IMG/VR virus record: IMGVR_UViG_3300037891_000279
Location: 1-24,593 of that record
DNA: 24,593 nt
From: a virus
Strand: one strand, 5' to 3'
Below, one piece after another: positions 7,099 to 14,799 of this stretch; position 1 is the first letter of the stretch; every line of letters begins with the position of its first letter. The notes beneath the pieces were generated by a model. It had not been told where the DNA came from, did no database searches, and was given only the letters and a program-made list of their open reading frames with translations. A program made the translations under genes and the position numbers.

Positions 7099-7190
7099 TA
7101 GAATTACAAAAATGGATAGGACACTTAATAAACAGATTTTTTGAGTGGAGTTTTAAGAGAACTGCGGATAGACAAAACAGAGACTTATGA
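7095..7190 (+). CDS. Tiny coupled ORF, 31 aa
   Basis: ATG at 7095 overlaps the asparagine synthetase stop (ATGA) and the stop at 7188 overlaps the next start (ATGA). The product begins MIELQKWIGHLINRFFEWSF and ends with a basic, polar tail. It looks like one amphipathic helix that could lie on a membrane. The double ATGA junction is the only strong sign that it is translated; it may mainly serve to carry ribosomes to the next gene. Confidence 0.5.
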   Translation: MIELQKWIGHLINRFFEWSFKRTADRQNRDL

Positions 7191-7591
7191 TAGGTTTCAC
7201 TTGTGGAGCTTTTGATTTATTACATGCAGGGCATATAGTTATGTTAAAGGAAGCTAGGGATAATTGTGATTATTTAATAGTAGGATTACAAACTGACCCA
7301 AGCATTGACAGGCAAGACAAGAATCAACCTGTGCAGTCTGTATACGAAAGGTATATACAACTTAGAGCAGTTAAGTATATTGATGAAATTATACCTTACG
7401 ATACAGAACAGAGTTTACGCGATTTGATAGAAGCTACAAAAATAAATATTAGATTTGTAGGAGAAGATTATAAAAACAAAGGTTTTACAGGGGACGATTT
7501 GGCAGAAGAGATTTACTATACGAGTAGACAACATTCTTTCTCTAGTACTACGTTAAGAAACAAGATATATGAAAGCAGTTATAAAAAATAG
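7187..7591 (+). CDS. Cytidylyltransferase-like nucleotidyltransferase
   Basis: A 134-residue protein. GAFDLLHAGH (7-16) contains the HxGH motif of the class I nucleotidyltransferase superfamily. ERYIQLRAVKYIDEIIPY (54-71) and the late SSTTLR (119-124) match the RfaE C-domain/TagD group, which activates sugar or polyol phosphates with CTP or ATP. The length is right for a stand-alone domain. The likely role is making an activated sugar for the phage glycosyltransferases, though the substrate cannot be read from sequence. It overlaps the helicase start by 23 bp. Confidence 0.85.
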   Translation: MIGFTCGAFDLLHAGHIVMLKEARDNCDYLIVGLQTDPSIDRQDKNQPVQSVYERYIQLRAVKYIDEIIPYDTEQSLRDLIEATKINIRFVGEDYKNKGFTGDDLAEEIYYTSRQHSFSSTTLRNKIYESSYKK

Positions 7592-8849
7592 AATACAAAT
7601 AATGGGTACACCTGATGTGTTCAATAAAATAGAAAAGGAGTTGACTTATACTTTACCTCCTCGTATGCCACAAGATCCACCTATGGTGCTTAAAACAATT
7701 AGATACATAAGGAAGGGGTTAATCTCTATTCCTGTCGGAAGACTAGATTTAATACCAGATGATTACGAAGTTTTCGATAAGCGTGTTAGTGTGCCGGCTG
7801 ACTTTCCTAAGTTTAAGTTTGACTTACGACCAAGCCAAAAAGCGGTTTATGACGAAGTAGATGACTGCGCTATAATTAACGCTTGGGTAAGTTGGGGTAA
7901 GACATTTACAGGTCTTGCTATAGCAGAAAAGCTTGGGCAGAAAACACTTGTTGTTACTCATACAACTACATTAAGAGCGCAGTGGGAAAAAGAAGTAAAG
8001 AAAGTATTTGGAATTGACGCAGGAGTAATTGGTGGTGGAAAGTTTAATGTAGAGCCTCCTATAGTAATTGGGAATATACAGTCATTATACAGACGAGTAG
8101 ACGACATAAAACACATATTCGGAACAGTTATATTAGATGAAATGCATCATGTATCAAGTCCAACCTTTACGCGTATAGTAGACGAAATGCCTGCTAGATT
8201 TAAGGTGGGACTAACAGGAACACTAGAACGAAAGGATGGAAGACATGTAGTGTTTAGAGATTACTTTGGAAATAATGTATTTAAACCACCAAAAGAAAAT
8301 TATTTGATACCTAAAATAGATATTTATAAGACAGATATAAGATTTATAGATGGCTCGTTTACGCCTTGGGCGGAACGAATCAACGACCTTACTCACAACG
8401 AAGAATATGTCCATAGTGTGAGTATGATAGCGGCAAAGTATGCTGCAGAAGGACATAAAGTACTGGTTGTCTCTGATAGAGTACATTTTCTAAAAAGATG
8501 TGCTAATTTAGTAGGAGATAAAGCAGTATCAATCACAGGCGATATGAACTTTGAAGAAAGAGAACAGGCTATGGAAGAAGTGAGAACAACTAAGAACATT
8601 CTGTTCGGCACACAATCTATTTTCTCAGAAGGCATATCATTGAATGAATTAAGCTGTTTAGTACTAGGTACACCAGTTAATAATGAACCTTTATTAACAC
8701 AGCTTATAGGTAGAGTAGTACGAAAACTAGATGGCAAAAGACAACCAGTTATCGTAGACATAAATTTAAAAGGCAAAACTGCATCCCGTCAAGCAAATGC
8801 TAGAATGGGGTACTATATTAGAGAAGGCTATGAGGTAGCCGTATTATGA
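7569..8849 (+). CDS. UvsW-like superfamily II DNA helicase
   Basis: A 426-residue protein. LRPSQKAVYDEV is the Q-motif-like segment, AWVSWGKT (105-112) the Walker A, THTTTLRAQW motif Ia, DEMHH (190-194) the DExH box, GLTGT motif III, and QLIGRVVRKLDGK near residue 380 is motif VI. These match T4 UvsW and related phage helicases, which unwind branched DNA and drive recombination-dependent replication. The Walker A is unusual, with WVSWGKT instead of the common GxGKT. It is followed by an ATGA junction to the glycosyltransferase. Confidence 0.9.
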   Translation: MKAVIKNRIQIMGTPDVFNKIEKELTYTLPPRMPQDPPMVLKTIRYIRKGLISIPVGRLDLIPDDYEVFDKRVSVPADFPKFKFDLRPSQKAVYDEVDDCAIINAWVSWGKTFTGLAIAEKLGQKTLVVTHTTTLRAQWEKEVKKVFGIDAGVIGGGKFNVEPPIVIGNIQSLYRRVDDIKHIFGTVILDEMHHVSSPTFTRIVDEMPARFKVGLTGTLERKDGRHVVFRDYFGNNVFKPPKENYLIPKIDIYKTDIRFIDGSFTPWAERINDLTHNEEYVHSVSMIAAKYAAEGHKVLVVSDRVHFLKRCANLVGDKAVSITGDMNFEEREQAMEEVRTTKNILFGTQSIFSEGISLNELSCLVLGTPVNNEPLLTQLIGRVVRKLDGKRQPVIVDINLKGKTASRQANARMGYYIREGYEVAVL

Positions 8850-9745
8850 ATCAAGAAACAAAAGAAATCCAACTGAATTTGGAAGAGATGAGAAAGATGA
8901 AAATTTTCTTGGCTACTCCAATGTATGGTGGTCAATGCTATGGACTATATACTAAGTCATTAATGGACACAACAAGTACATATATGCATCATGGAATTGA
9001 AATGCAAATTTATTATTTATTTAATGAGTCCCTAGTAACTAGAGCAAGAAACTATTGTGTACACAACTTTTTAAAGTCAGAGGCAACTCACATGCTATTT
9101 ATAGATAGTGATGTATCTTGGAAAGCTATGGACTTAATGTATATGACTCACTTAGTCTCAGAGAATATAAACAAGTATAAAATTATGACAGCACTGTATC
9201 CTAAAAAGACTATTGCATGGGAAAAAGTATTACATGCCGCCAAGTCTGGAAACTTTGATGAAAATCCTATGGGACTAGAAAAGGTAGCAGGAGACATGGT
9301 TTTTAATCCAGACCATGGAGCATACCCAGATGGTAGAGCTCCTATATATGAACCTGTAAAAGTAAGAGAGGCAGGTACTGGATTTATGATGATACATAGA
9401 AGTGTATTTGAAGAATACGCAGTAGCACATCCTGAACTAGAGTATACTCCAGACCACATACGAGAAGGAGAGTTTAGTATAGGAGAAAAAATACATGCTT
9501 ACTTTGACTGCATAATTAATGACCAGAACAGATATCTAAGTGAAGACTATATGTTTTGTGAGAATGTACGAAAGTTAGGTATAGATATATGGACACTACC
9601 TATGGTTGAGCTCATGCATAGTGGCAGTTATGTTTACCAAGGAAAGTTGGTAGATATGGCAGTGAATGACGTTCACGCTACACTGGCACCTGCTGATGCT
9701 GAGAAAATCGCAATGAACACAACTCGTCAGAACTCGGAAAAATAG
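8846..9745 (+). CDS. Anp1-like glycosyltransferase (GT-A fold)
   Basis: A 299-residue protein. KIFLATPMYGGQCYG opens the Rossmann-like domain. LFNESLVTRARNYCVHNFL and THMLFIDSDVSW (DSD, about 92-94) are the donor-binding segments of the Anp1/GT62-like phage glycosyltransferases. Later AGTGFMMIHRSVF and LSEDYMFCENVRKLGIDIW fit the acceptor/metal half (SED...). It probably transfers a sugar to DNA, a virion protein or a host surface glycan; the acceptor is not known. The ATG at 8846 overlaps the helicase stop. An internal ATG at 8897 in front of KIFLATP is an alternative start. Confidence 0.82.
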   Translation: MNQETKEIQLNLEEMRKMKIFLATPMYGGQCYGLYTKSLMDTTSTYMHHGIEMQIYYLFNESLVTRARNYCVHNFLKSEATHMLFIDSDVSWKAMDLMYMTHLVSENINKYKIMTALYPKKTIAWEKVLHAAKSGNFDENPMGLEKVAGDMVFNPDHGAYPDGRAPIYEPVKVREAGTGFMMIHRSVFEEYAVAHPELEYTPDHIREGEFSIGEKIHAYFDCIINDQNRYLSEDYMFCENVRKLGIDIWTLPMVELMHSGSYVYQGKLVDMAVNDVHATLAPADAEKIAMNTTRQNSEK

Positions 9746-9748
9746 TTC

Positions 9749-9777
9749 TTGACACAATCTTGGAAATTTGATATAAT
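9749..9777 (+). promoter_or_regulatory. Consensus sigma70 promoter with extended -10
   Basis: TTGACA at 9749-9754 and TATAAT at 9772-9777 are separated by exactly 17 bp, and TG lies one base before the -10 element. It sits in one of the only two real gaps on the + strand, just after the glycosyltransferase stop. Transcription would begin near 9784 and read into the unknown 111-aa gene, SSB, peroxiredoxin and the gp47/gp46-like pair. The AAATTTG stretch before the -10 is shared with the second promoter at 14037. Confidence 0.9.
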
Positions 9778-9828
9778 ATGTTATTATTTAATTGGAATGA
9801 GATATTAAAAGTAAGCAAAGGAAATGTA

Positions 9829-10164
9829 ATGGACACCATAACAATCCTACGAATTATTACTTTCAAACTTACACCCAAAAATTACAACGACCGAGTGTTT
9901 AAATTTTATGAACACTACTATGGCGGTCAGTCGTTTCTCTTGAATCCTGAGAAATTGATGAACGCCGGTCGCAGCTACTCAGACAAAGAAGTAGTGGAAT
10001 ATGCAGGAGTCGCATCGTTCCGCAATTACTTTGAGTATCAGCAAACCAAAGACTCCACACTTGACCTTCTGATGTTACCAATATCAGAAGATATTATTAC
10101 TAAAAACAGACTGCTTGACATAAAAAACGGCAGGATTCATTTTATGTTCGAGGAGACACAATAG
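9829..10164 (+). CDS. Hypothetical phage protein, 111 aa, first gene after promoter
   Basis: I do not recognise the family. I place the start at the ATG at 9829, which has AAAGGAAA 5-12 bp upstream. An in-frame ATG at 9778 abuts the -10 element and would lie upstream of the expected transcript start. The protein is soluble-looking, with an aromatic N-terminal third (FKFYEHYYGGQSF) and no signal peptide or membrane segment. Its position ahead of SSB in a strongly promoted unit suggests a replication- or takeover-related role, which is an inference from context only. Confidence 0.75.
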   Translation: MDTITILRIITFKLTPKNYNDRVFKFYEHYYGGQSFLLNPEKLMNAGRSYSDKEVVEYAGVASFRNYFEYQQTKDSTLDLLMLPISEDIITKNRLLDIKNGRIHFMFEETQ

Positions 10165-10174
10165 GAGAATTATT

Positions 10175-10804
10175 ATGGCAATAGGCTTTAATGTAACCAA
10201 GGGCTCAGCCCAAAAAGATAAAATATCAACTTATAACTACGCGGATAAGGAAGACCACAAGGTAAGACTAGTGGGCGACTTACTCCCTAGATATGTCTAC
10301 TGGATTAAAGGAGAGAACAACAAAAACATCCCTATGGAATGTTTGTCATTTGACAGAAACTCTGAAACCTTTAATAACATCGAACACGACCACGTAAGAG
10401 ACTTTTACCCAGACTTAAAGTGTGGATGGTCTTATGCGGTCCAATGTATCGACTACTCAGACAATTCAGTTAAAGTGTTGAATCTTAAAAGAAAATTGTT
10501 TGACCAAATTATTGTAGCTATGGAAGACTTAGGTGATCCAACATGCCCAACAACTGGTTATGACATTCATTTTAAAAGAAAGAAAACTGGACCTCAGGTA
10601 TTCAACGTTGAGTATCAGTTAGCTGTCTTAAAATGTAAAAATAGAGAACTCTCAGAAGAAGAGCAACTAATGATTAAAGACCTAAAATCTATGGATGACG
10701 TACTTCCTAGACCTACAGCTGATGCACAGTTGGAGTTACTAAGAAGAATTAACAACCAAGATGGCGGGGCTGAAACAGTAGACTCAGAGTTTGACGTATC
10801 ATGA
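10175..10804 (+). CDS. Single-stranded DNA-binding protein, gp32-like
   Basis: A 209-residue protein. Its middle has the features of phage gp32-type ssDNA-binding proteins: a stretch with many aromatic and basic residues (FYPDLKCGWSY, LNLKRKLFDQI, GDPTCPTTGYDIHFKRKKTG). The tail is acidic (GGAETVDSEFDVS) of the type that binds partner proteins. AGGAG upstream of the ATG is one of the best ribosome sites in the window, as expected for an abundant protein. It lies in the block with the recombination nuclease genes. The peroxiredoxin start overlaps its stop as ATGA. Confidence 0.82.
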   Translation: MAIGFNVTKGSAQKDKISTYNYADKEDHKVRLVGDLLPRYVYWIKGENNKNIPMECLSFDRNSETFNNIEHDHVRDFYPDLKCGWSYAVQCIDYSDNSVKVLNLKRKLFDQIIVAMEDLGDPTCPTTGYDIHFKRKKTGPQVFNVEYQLAVLKCKNRELSEEEQLMIKDLKSMDDVLPRPTADAQLELLRRINNQDGGAETVDSEFDVS

Positions 10805-11307
10805 TTGGAGTAGGAAACATATTTCCTGACTTTCACATGATTGGAGTGGATGAAAGCAATAGCTTTTTAGATTTAGATGTATTAGCACCCAGTACTTGGA
10901 CTGTTATGTATTTTTATCCAAAAGACTTTACTTTTATCTGCCCTACCGAGATAGCAGGAATGGACATGTTAGTGTCTGAAGCAGATGTTGTTGGCGTTAG
11001 CGGTGACAACGAGTTCTGTAAGTTAATGTGGAAAGAGTCAAACGACTTAATTAGAAACATTAACCATATCCTAGCAGCAGACTGTGGCTTGAAATTAGCT
11101 TCTAAACTAGGAATAGTAGATAAAGCTAATGGAGTATGCTACAGAGCTACTTATATCATTGACCCAGAGGGGGTTATCCAACATGTATCAGTTAACGCAC
11201 TAGATACAGGCAGAAATGCCAATGAAGTACTAAGAACACTGCAAGGCTTAAAAGCTGGTGGACTTACAGGTTGTGAATGGCAACCAGGAGAAGACTTCGT
11301 AGCGTGA
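10801..11307 (+). CDS. Peroxiredoxin (AhpC/TSA family)
   Basis: A 168-residue protein. MYFYPKDFTFICPTE (36-50) is the typical peroxidatic-cysteine motif with Cys47, and a second cysteine in GGLTGCEWQPGED (Cys158) sits where the resolving cysteine of typical 2-Cys enzymes is found. The TYIIDPEGVI strand is also standard. The enzyme would reduce hydrogen peroxide or organic peroxides using a thioredoxin- or AhpF-like donor from the host. It lies between SSB and the nuclease pair in the same promoter unit, so it should be made at the same time as replication proteins. Its start overlaps SSB as ATGA. Confidence 0.93.
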   Translation: MIGVGNIFPDFHMIGVDESNSFLDLDVLAPSTWTVMYFYPKDFTFICPTEIAGMDMLVSEADVVGVSGDNEFCKLMWKESNDLIRNINHILAADCGLKLASKLGIVDKANGVCYRATYIIDPEGVIQHVSVNALDTGRNANEVLRTLQGLKAGGLTGCEWQPGEDFVA

Positions 11308-12254
11308 TATTATTTACCGCCGATTGGCATATTAAACTTGGGCAGAAGAATGTACCATTAAGTTGGGCATGTTCTCGTTATGAGATGTTCTTTGAGCAAA
11401 TCCAAGATGTTATTGCGGATAATAATTGTGACTTACACATCATTGGTGGGGACTTGTTTGATCGAGTCCCTAGCATGGATGAGTTAACTCTGTACTTTGA
11501 TTTTATAAAGCAGGTTACTATAAGAACAATTATTTATGACGGAAATCATGAAGCAACAAGAAAAAATAAAACTTTCTTTAGTAATTTAAAGAAGGTTACA
11601 AGTAGTATCAATCCTCTAGTAGAAGTGATTGACTCTACATATTACGAAGATAACTGGGCAATATTACCTTACGCAGACTTACATAGAAAAGATGCAATAG
11701 AAAACATTGATGCAGATATCTTATATACTCATGTTCGTGGAGAGATACCACCTCATGTAGTACCAGAAGTAGATTTAGAAAGATTTGATAAATTTAAAGT
11801 TGTGTTTGCTGGAGATTTACATGCTCACGAGAATACTCAAAGAAATATTGTATACCCAGGCAGCCCAATGACAACATCATTTCATAGAAACCAAGTCCGA
11901 ACGGGGTACTTGTTAATAGACGGATTAGAATGGAAGTGGGGAGGTTTTGACTTACCACAACTTATTCGTACTAATGTAACAAATCCTGACGACATGGTTG
12001 CTACAGACTTTCACCATACTATATATGAGTTGGAAGGAGATGTGCAAGATTTAGCAAAGGTTAAGAATACAGAACTACTAGATAAGAAAGTAGTAAAACG
12101 AGAAATGGAAGCAACTCTTAAATTAAGTCAAGATATGACAATTTCAGAAGAGTTGATAATGTATCTAAGTGAAATCTTAAGTCTGGACGAAACAAAAATA
12201 CCAAACATTATAGGAGTGTTTAATGATTATTCTAAAGAAGCTGAAGTGGGATAA
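11277..12254 (+). CDS. Recombination nuclease subunit, gp47/SbcD/Mre11-like
   Basis: Up to 325 residues. All metallophosphoesterase motifs are visible: DWH (16-18), GGDLFD (57-62), GNHE (89-92), THVRG (His152) and GDLHAH (179-184), with PGSPMTTSFHRN after them, as in Mre11/SbcD/T4 gp47. It should pair with the ATPase encoded next to process DNA ends for recombination. The start is uncertain: the ATG at 11277 overlaps the peroxiredoxin by 31 bp, while a GTG at 11304 would overlap its stop as GTGA and give the more usual short N-terminus (VILFTADWH). Confidence 0.93.
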   Translation: MATRRRLRSVILFTADWHIKLGQKNVPLSWACSRYEMFFEQIQDVIADNNCDLHIIGGDLFDRVPSMDELTLYFDFIKQVTIRTIIYDGNHEATRKNKTFFSNLKKVTSSINPLVEVIDSTYYEDNWAILPYADLHRKDAIENIDADILYTHVRGEIPPHVVPEVDLERFDKFKVVFAGDLHAHENTQRNIVYPGSPMTTSFHRNQVRTGYLLIDGLEWKWGGFDLPQLIRTNVTNPDDMVATDFHHTIYELEGDVQDLAKVKNTELLDKKVVKREMEATLKLSQDMTISEELIMYLSEILSLDETKIPNIIGVFNDYSKEAEVG

Positions 12255-14028
12255 TTGCTTTTCTTATGGAGAAGATAATGAGTTAGACTTAGACAGGTCG
12301 ACTCTTACACAGCTAGTAGGAACAAACGGAGTTGGGAAATCCTCTATCCCCTTAATTTTAGAGGAAGTATTATTTAATAAAAACAGTAAAAATGTTAAGA
12401 AGGCAGATATCGCAAACCGTTATATCAATAATGGTTATAATATCTCTCTATCTTTTACAGTGGATGATGATGAGTACTGTATTAGCGTATTAAGACGCGC
12501 AGCACTTAAGTGTAAACTTACAAAAAATGGAGAAGATATAAGTTCGCACACAGCGTCGAATACATACAAGACGCTTGGGGAAGTATTGGGTATAGATTTT
12601 AAGACCTTTTCTCAATTAGTTTACCAAAACACCAATGCATCATTACAATTTTTAACTGCGACTGATACTAATAGGAAGAAGTTCCTAATTGACTTATTGA
12701 AATTAGACGAGTATGTCTCGTTCTTTGAGATTTTTAAAGAAGCTGTAAGAGTAAAAGCAAACGAAATCACAGGAACCAATGCGAAACTTGCAACAATTCA
12801 GAAATGGTTATCAGATAATATTCTCGAGGATAGTGAGATACTCGATAAATTAGTTTTACCAAAAATTAATGAAGAAGATGAAGAGTCTTTACGTTCTTTA
12901 CAGTTACAATTTGAAAATATCTCCGAAAAGAATAAAAAAATAAATCTCAATGAAATGCTCAAACAGCAGGTAAAAAACATACCACTAGAGCAGTACAAAG
13001 AAGATATAGAATCACATCCTGAGCTACAAGATACTTCTCAGATAGAACAAGACATGGGCAGAATTAATCATAATCTTGCACACCACGAGGGACTATTGAG
13101 TGAGTACGAAAGTCAGACAGGTAAATGTCCTACATGCGGTCAGGACATAGAAGTAGACTTCACAGAAGAAAAACTAGAACTTCATAGGGAAGGGATAAAG
13201 ACGGCAAAGTTAAACTACTTAGAAAAGAAAGCAGATTTAGGTGAGATACAGCATGGAAATAAAATACATAGGGCAGCAACCAAAGGAATCGAAGACTGGG
13301 AACAAACCTACAGGTCTATTGACCATGAGCTCCCGACAAGAGCAGTGGACGAAGAAGCCGTCGCAGAACAAATTAAAGAGCTTCGTAAAAAGATTACCGA
13401 TAGTAGGTCGGATCTTCAAGAGGTTATAGATGAAAACACCAGAAGAGAAAGGCATAACACCAGAATTAGCATCATACTGGAACAGACTGATGGATTTCAA
13501 AGGGAGCTTGATGCAAGTCAATCTAGTCTTGAGAGTTCAGAAAGCAAATTGGCGATTCTTGAAACACTCAAAAAAGCATTTAGTACGAACGGACTACTAG
13601 CTTATAAAATAGAATCTCTAGTAAAAGAACTAGAAGTTCTAACAAACGACTACCTCGCAGAGTTTAGTGATGGTAGATTTAGTATTAACTTTGTAGTGGA
13701 GAACGATAAATTAAATGTGGAAGTCTCAGATAACGGCAATATTATTGACATTCTTGCTCTTTCTAGCGGCGAGTTAGCTAGAGTTAATATAGCAACCTTA
13801 GTAGCAATACGAAAACTAATGGCTTCTATAAGTCGTAGTCAAATCAATGTGCTATTCTTAGATGAGGTAAACCAAGCCTTAGATGAAGTTGGTAAAGAGA
13901 AGGTAGTGGAAGTATTACTTAAAGAAGAAAACCTCAATACATATATGGTATCGCATGGTTGGACTCACCCACTATTACAAAAGATAGAGATAACTAAAGA
14001 AGATAACATTAGTTACTTAGAAGGATAA
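12223..14028 (+). CDS. Recombination ATPase subunit, gp46/SbcC/Rad50-like
   Basis: A 601-residue SMC-type protein. GTNGVGKSS (33-41) is Walker A. A charged coiled-coil half leads to the zinc-hook CPTC (Cys302, Cys305), and a second coiled-coil half returns. LSSGELARVN (about 511-520) is the ABC signature, VLFLDEVNQALDE (about 543-555) is Walker B with D-loop, and SHGWTHP carries the switch histidine. It is the ATP-driven partner of the upstream nuclease, and the genes overlap by 32 bp. It is similar in size to T4 gp46 and complete. It ends the first promoter unit. Confidence 0.94.
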   Translation: MIILKKLKWDNCFSYGEDNELDLDRSTLTQLVGTNGVGKSSIPLILEEVLFNKNSKNVKKADIANRYINNGYNISLSFTVDDDEYCISVLRRAALKCKLTKNGEDISSHTASNTYKTLGEVLGIDFKTFSQLVYQNTNASLQFLTATDTNRKKFLIDLLKLDEYVSFFEIFKEAVRVKANEITGTNAKLATIQKWLSDNILEDSEILDKLVLPKINEEDEESLRSLQLQFENISEKNKKINLNEMLKQQVKNIPLEQYKEDIESHPELQDTSQIEQDMGRINHNLAHHEGLLSEYESQTGKCPTCGQDIEVDFTEEKLELHREGIKTAKLNYLEKKADLGEIQHGNKIHRAATKGIEDWEQTYRSIDHELPTRAVDEEAVAEQIKELRKKITDSRSDLQEVIDENTRRERHNTRISIILEQTDGFQRELDASQSSLESSESKLAILETLKKAFSTNGLLAYKIESLVKELEVLTNDYLAEFSDGRFSINFVVENDKLNVEVSDNGNIIDILALSSGELARVNIATLVAIRKLMASISRSQINVLFLDEVNQALDEVGKEKVVEVLLKEENLNTYMVSHGWTHPLLQKIEITKEDNISYLEG

Positions 14029-14036
14029 TATATATC

Positions 14037-14065
14037 TTGACAAGAAACTTAAAATTTGTTATAAT
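14037..14065 (+). promoter_or_regulatory. Second consensus sigma70 promoter with extended -10
   Basis: TTGACA at 14037-14042 and TATAAT at 14060-14065 are 17 bp apart, with TG one base before the -10. It fills the gap between the Rad50-like gene and the glutaredoxin. Transcription would start near 14072, leaving a leader of about 15 bases that contains AAAAAGGAAC as ribosome site. It shares AAATTTG before the -10 with the promoter at 9749. It should drive the glutaredoxin, nuclease and ribonucleotide reductase genes. Confidence 0.9.
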
Positions 14066-14086
14066 ATATTTATAAAAAGGAACAAC

Positions 14087-14318
14087 ATGCAAGTAGTAAT
14101 ATACAGTATACCGAATTGTACATATTGTGTACAAGCAAAAAAATTTAGCAGAAGCTCATCCTAAGGTGGATGAGACTATATACAAGATGATGGGAGATGG
14201 TTTTAAACCAACAGAAGTTAGGGAACTATTCCCTAGTGCAAGAACATTCCCACAGATTATAGTGGATGGAGAAAAGATAGGCGGATTTACAGAACTCAAG
14301 GCCTTATTGGATGGTTAA
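14087..14318 (+). CDS. Glutaredoxin, split by a frameshift at an A7 run
   Basis: The ATG at 14087 has AAGGA 6-10 bp upstream and lies right after the promoter. It reads MQVVIYSIPNCTYCVQAKK, with the CTYC redox site (Cys11, Cys14), then ends at TAA (14162). The next frame (+1), open from about 14127, gives LAEAHPKVDE..., LFPSARTFPQI and DGEKIGGFTELKALL, the usual C-terminal half with the cis-Pro TxPQI and GG motif. The two halves join cleanly at the A7-T3 run at 14137-14146; removing one base restores a complete glutaredoxin of about 76 residues. It would reduce the NrdA/NrdB enzyme. Sequencing error, mutation or slippage are all possible. Confidence 0.8.
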
Positions 14319-14799
14319 TTCAAGAAGAAAAGGTCATGACGCTGAGATACGCGTATCAGAAATGCTTAATAGAATTACTGGCGAGGTGTTTGTACAGACA
14401 CCTGGTTCAGGTTCTGGCAAGATAAAAGGTGATTTAATGGTAGCTCACAAACATAATCTCTTTACAATAGAGGTTAAGTTTTATCGTGATATGGCATTTA
14501 ATCACAAAATATTTACTCAAAAGAGTAATACCTTTGTGGGTTGGTGGTCTAAGTTGTGCAGACAGGCAACTGAAATGGGACAAGAACCTCTACTTATATT
14601 TAAGGAGAACCACTCACAGTGGTACGTGGCAACGACAAGAAAGCCATGTTACAAAAAACATATGTACATAAACTGGTTGGGGTGCTATGTCACCTTCGCT
14701 GAACAATTTTTAGAAACACAGGAGTTAAAGTTTACAAATGGCGATAAAATTTACGAGCCATGGAGAGTCGATCCCGAATGGGAACTTACTAATAGTTGA
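14311..14799 (+). CDS. PD-(D/E)XK nuclease, Holliday-junction resolvase-like
   Basis: A 162-residue protein. RRKGHDAEIRVSEML puts Glu12 in the first helix, GDLMVA gives Asp41, and FTIEVKF gives Glu54 and Lys56. Together these form the E...D...ExK core of archaeal-resolvase/VRR-type nucleases. The G-S-G-S-G-K-I-K-G-D segment is typical of small phage resolvases that cut branched DNA before packaging. It overlaps the glutaredoxin stop by 8 bp and the flap nuclease start by 62 bp. The exact DNA structure it cuts is inferred from context with the recombination and helicase genes. Confidence 0.82.
   Translation: MVNSRRKGHDAEIRVSEMLNRITGEVFVQTPGSGSGKIKGDLMVAHKHNLFTIEVKFYRDMAFNHKIFTQKSNTFVGWWSKLCRQATEMGQEPLLIFKENHSQWYVATTRKPCYKKHMYINWLGCYVTFAEQFLETQELKFTNGDKIYEPWRVDPEWELTNS

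Noticed and set aside
10115-10145. TTGACA followed by TTTTAT upstream of the SSB gene as a third promoter
   Set aside because: The spacer is 19 bp, the -10 matches only four of six positions, and it lies inside a coding region.
13241-13429. Short + strand open frame inside the gp46-like gene
   Set aside because: It is a shadow of the conserved coiled-coil coding frame with no ribosome site.
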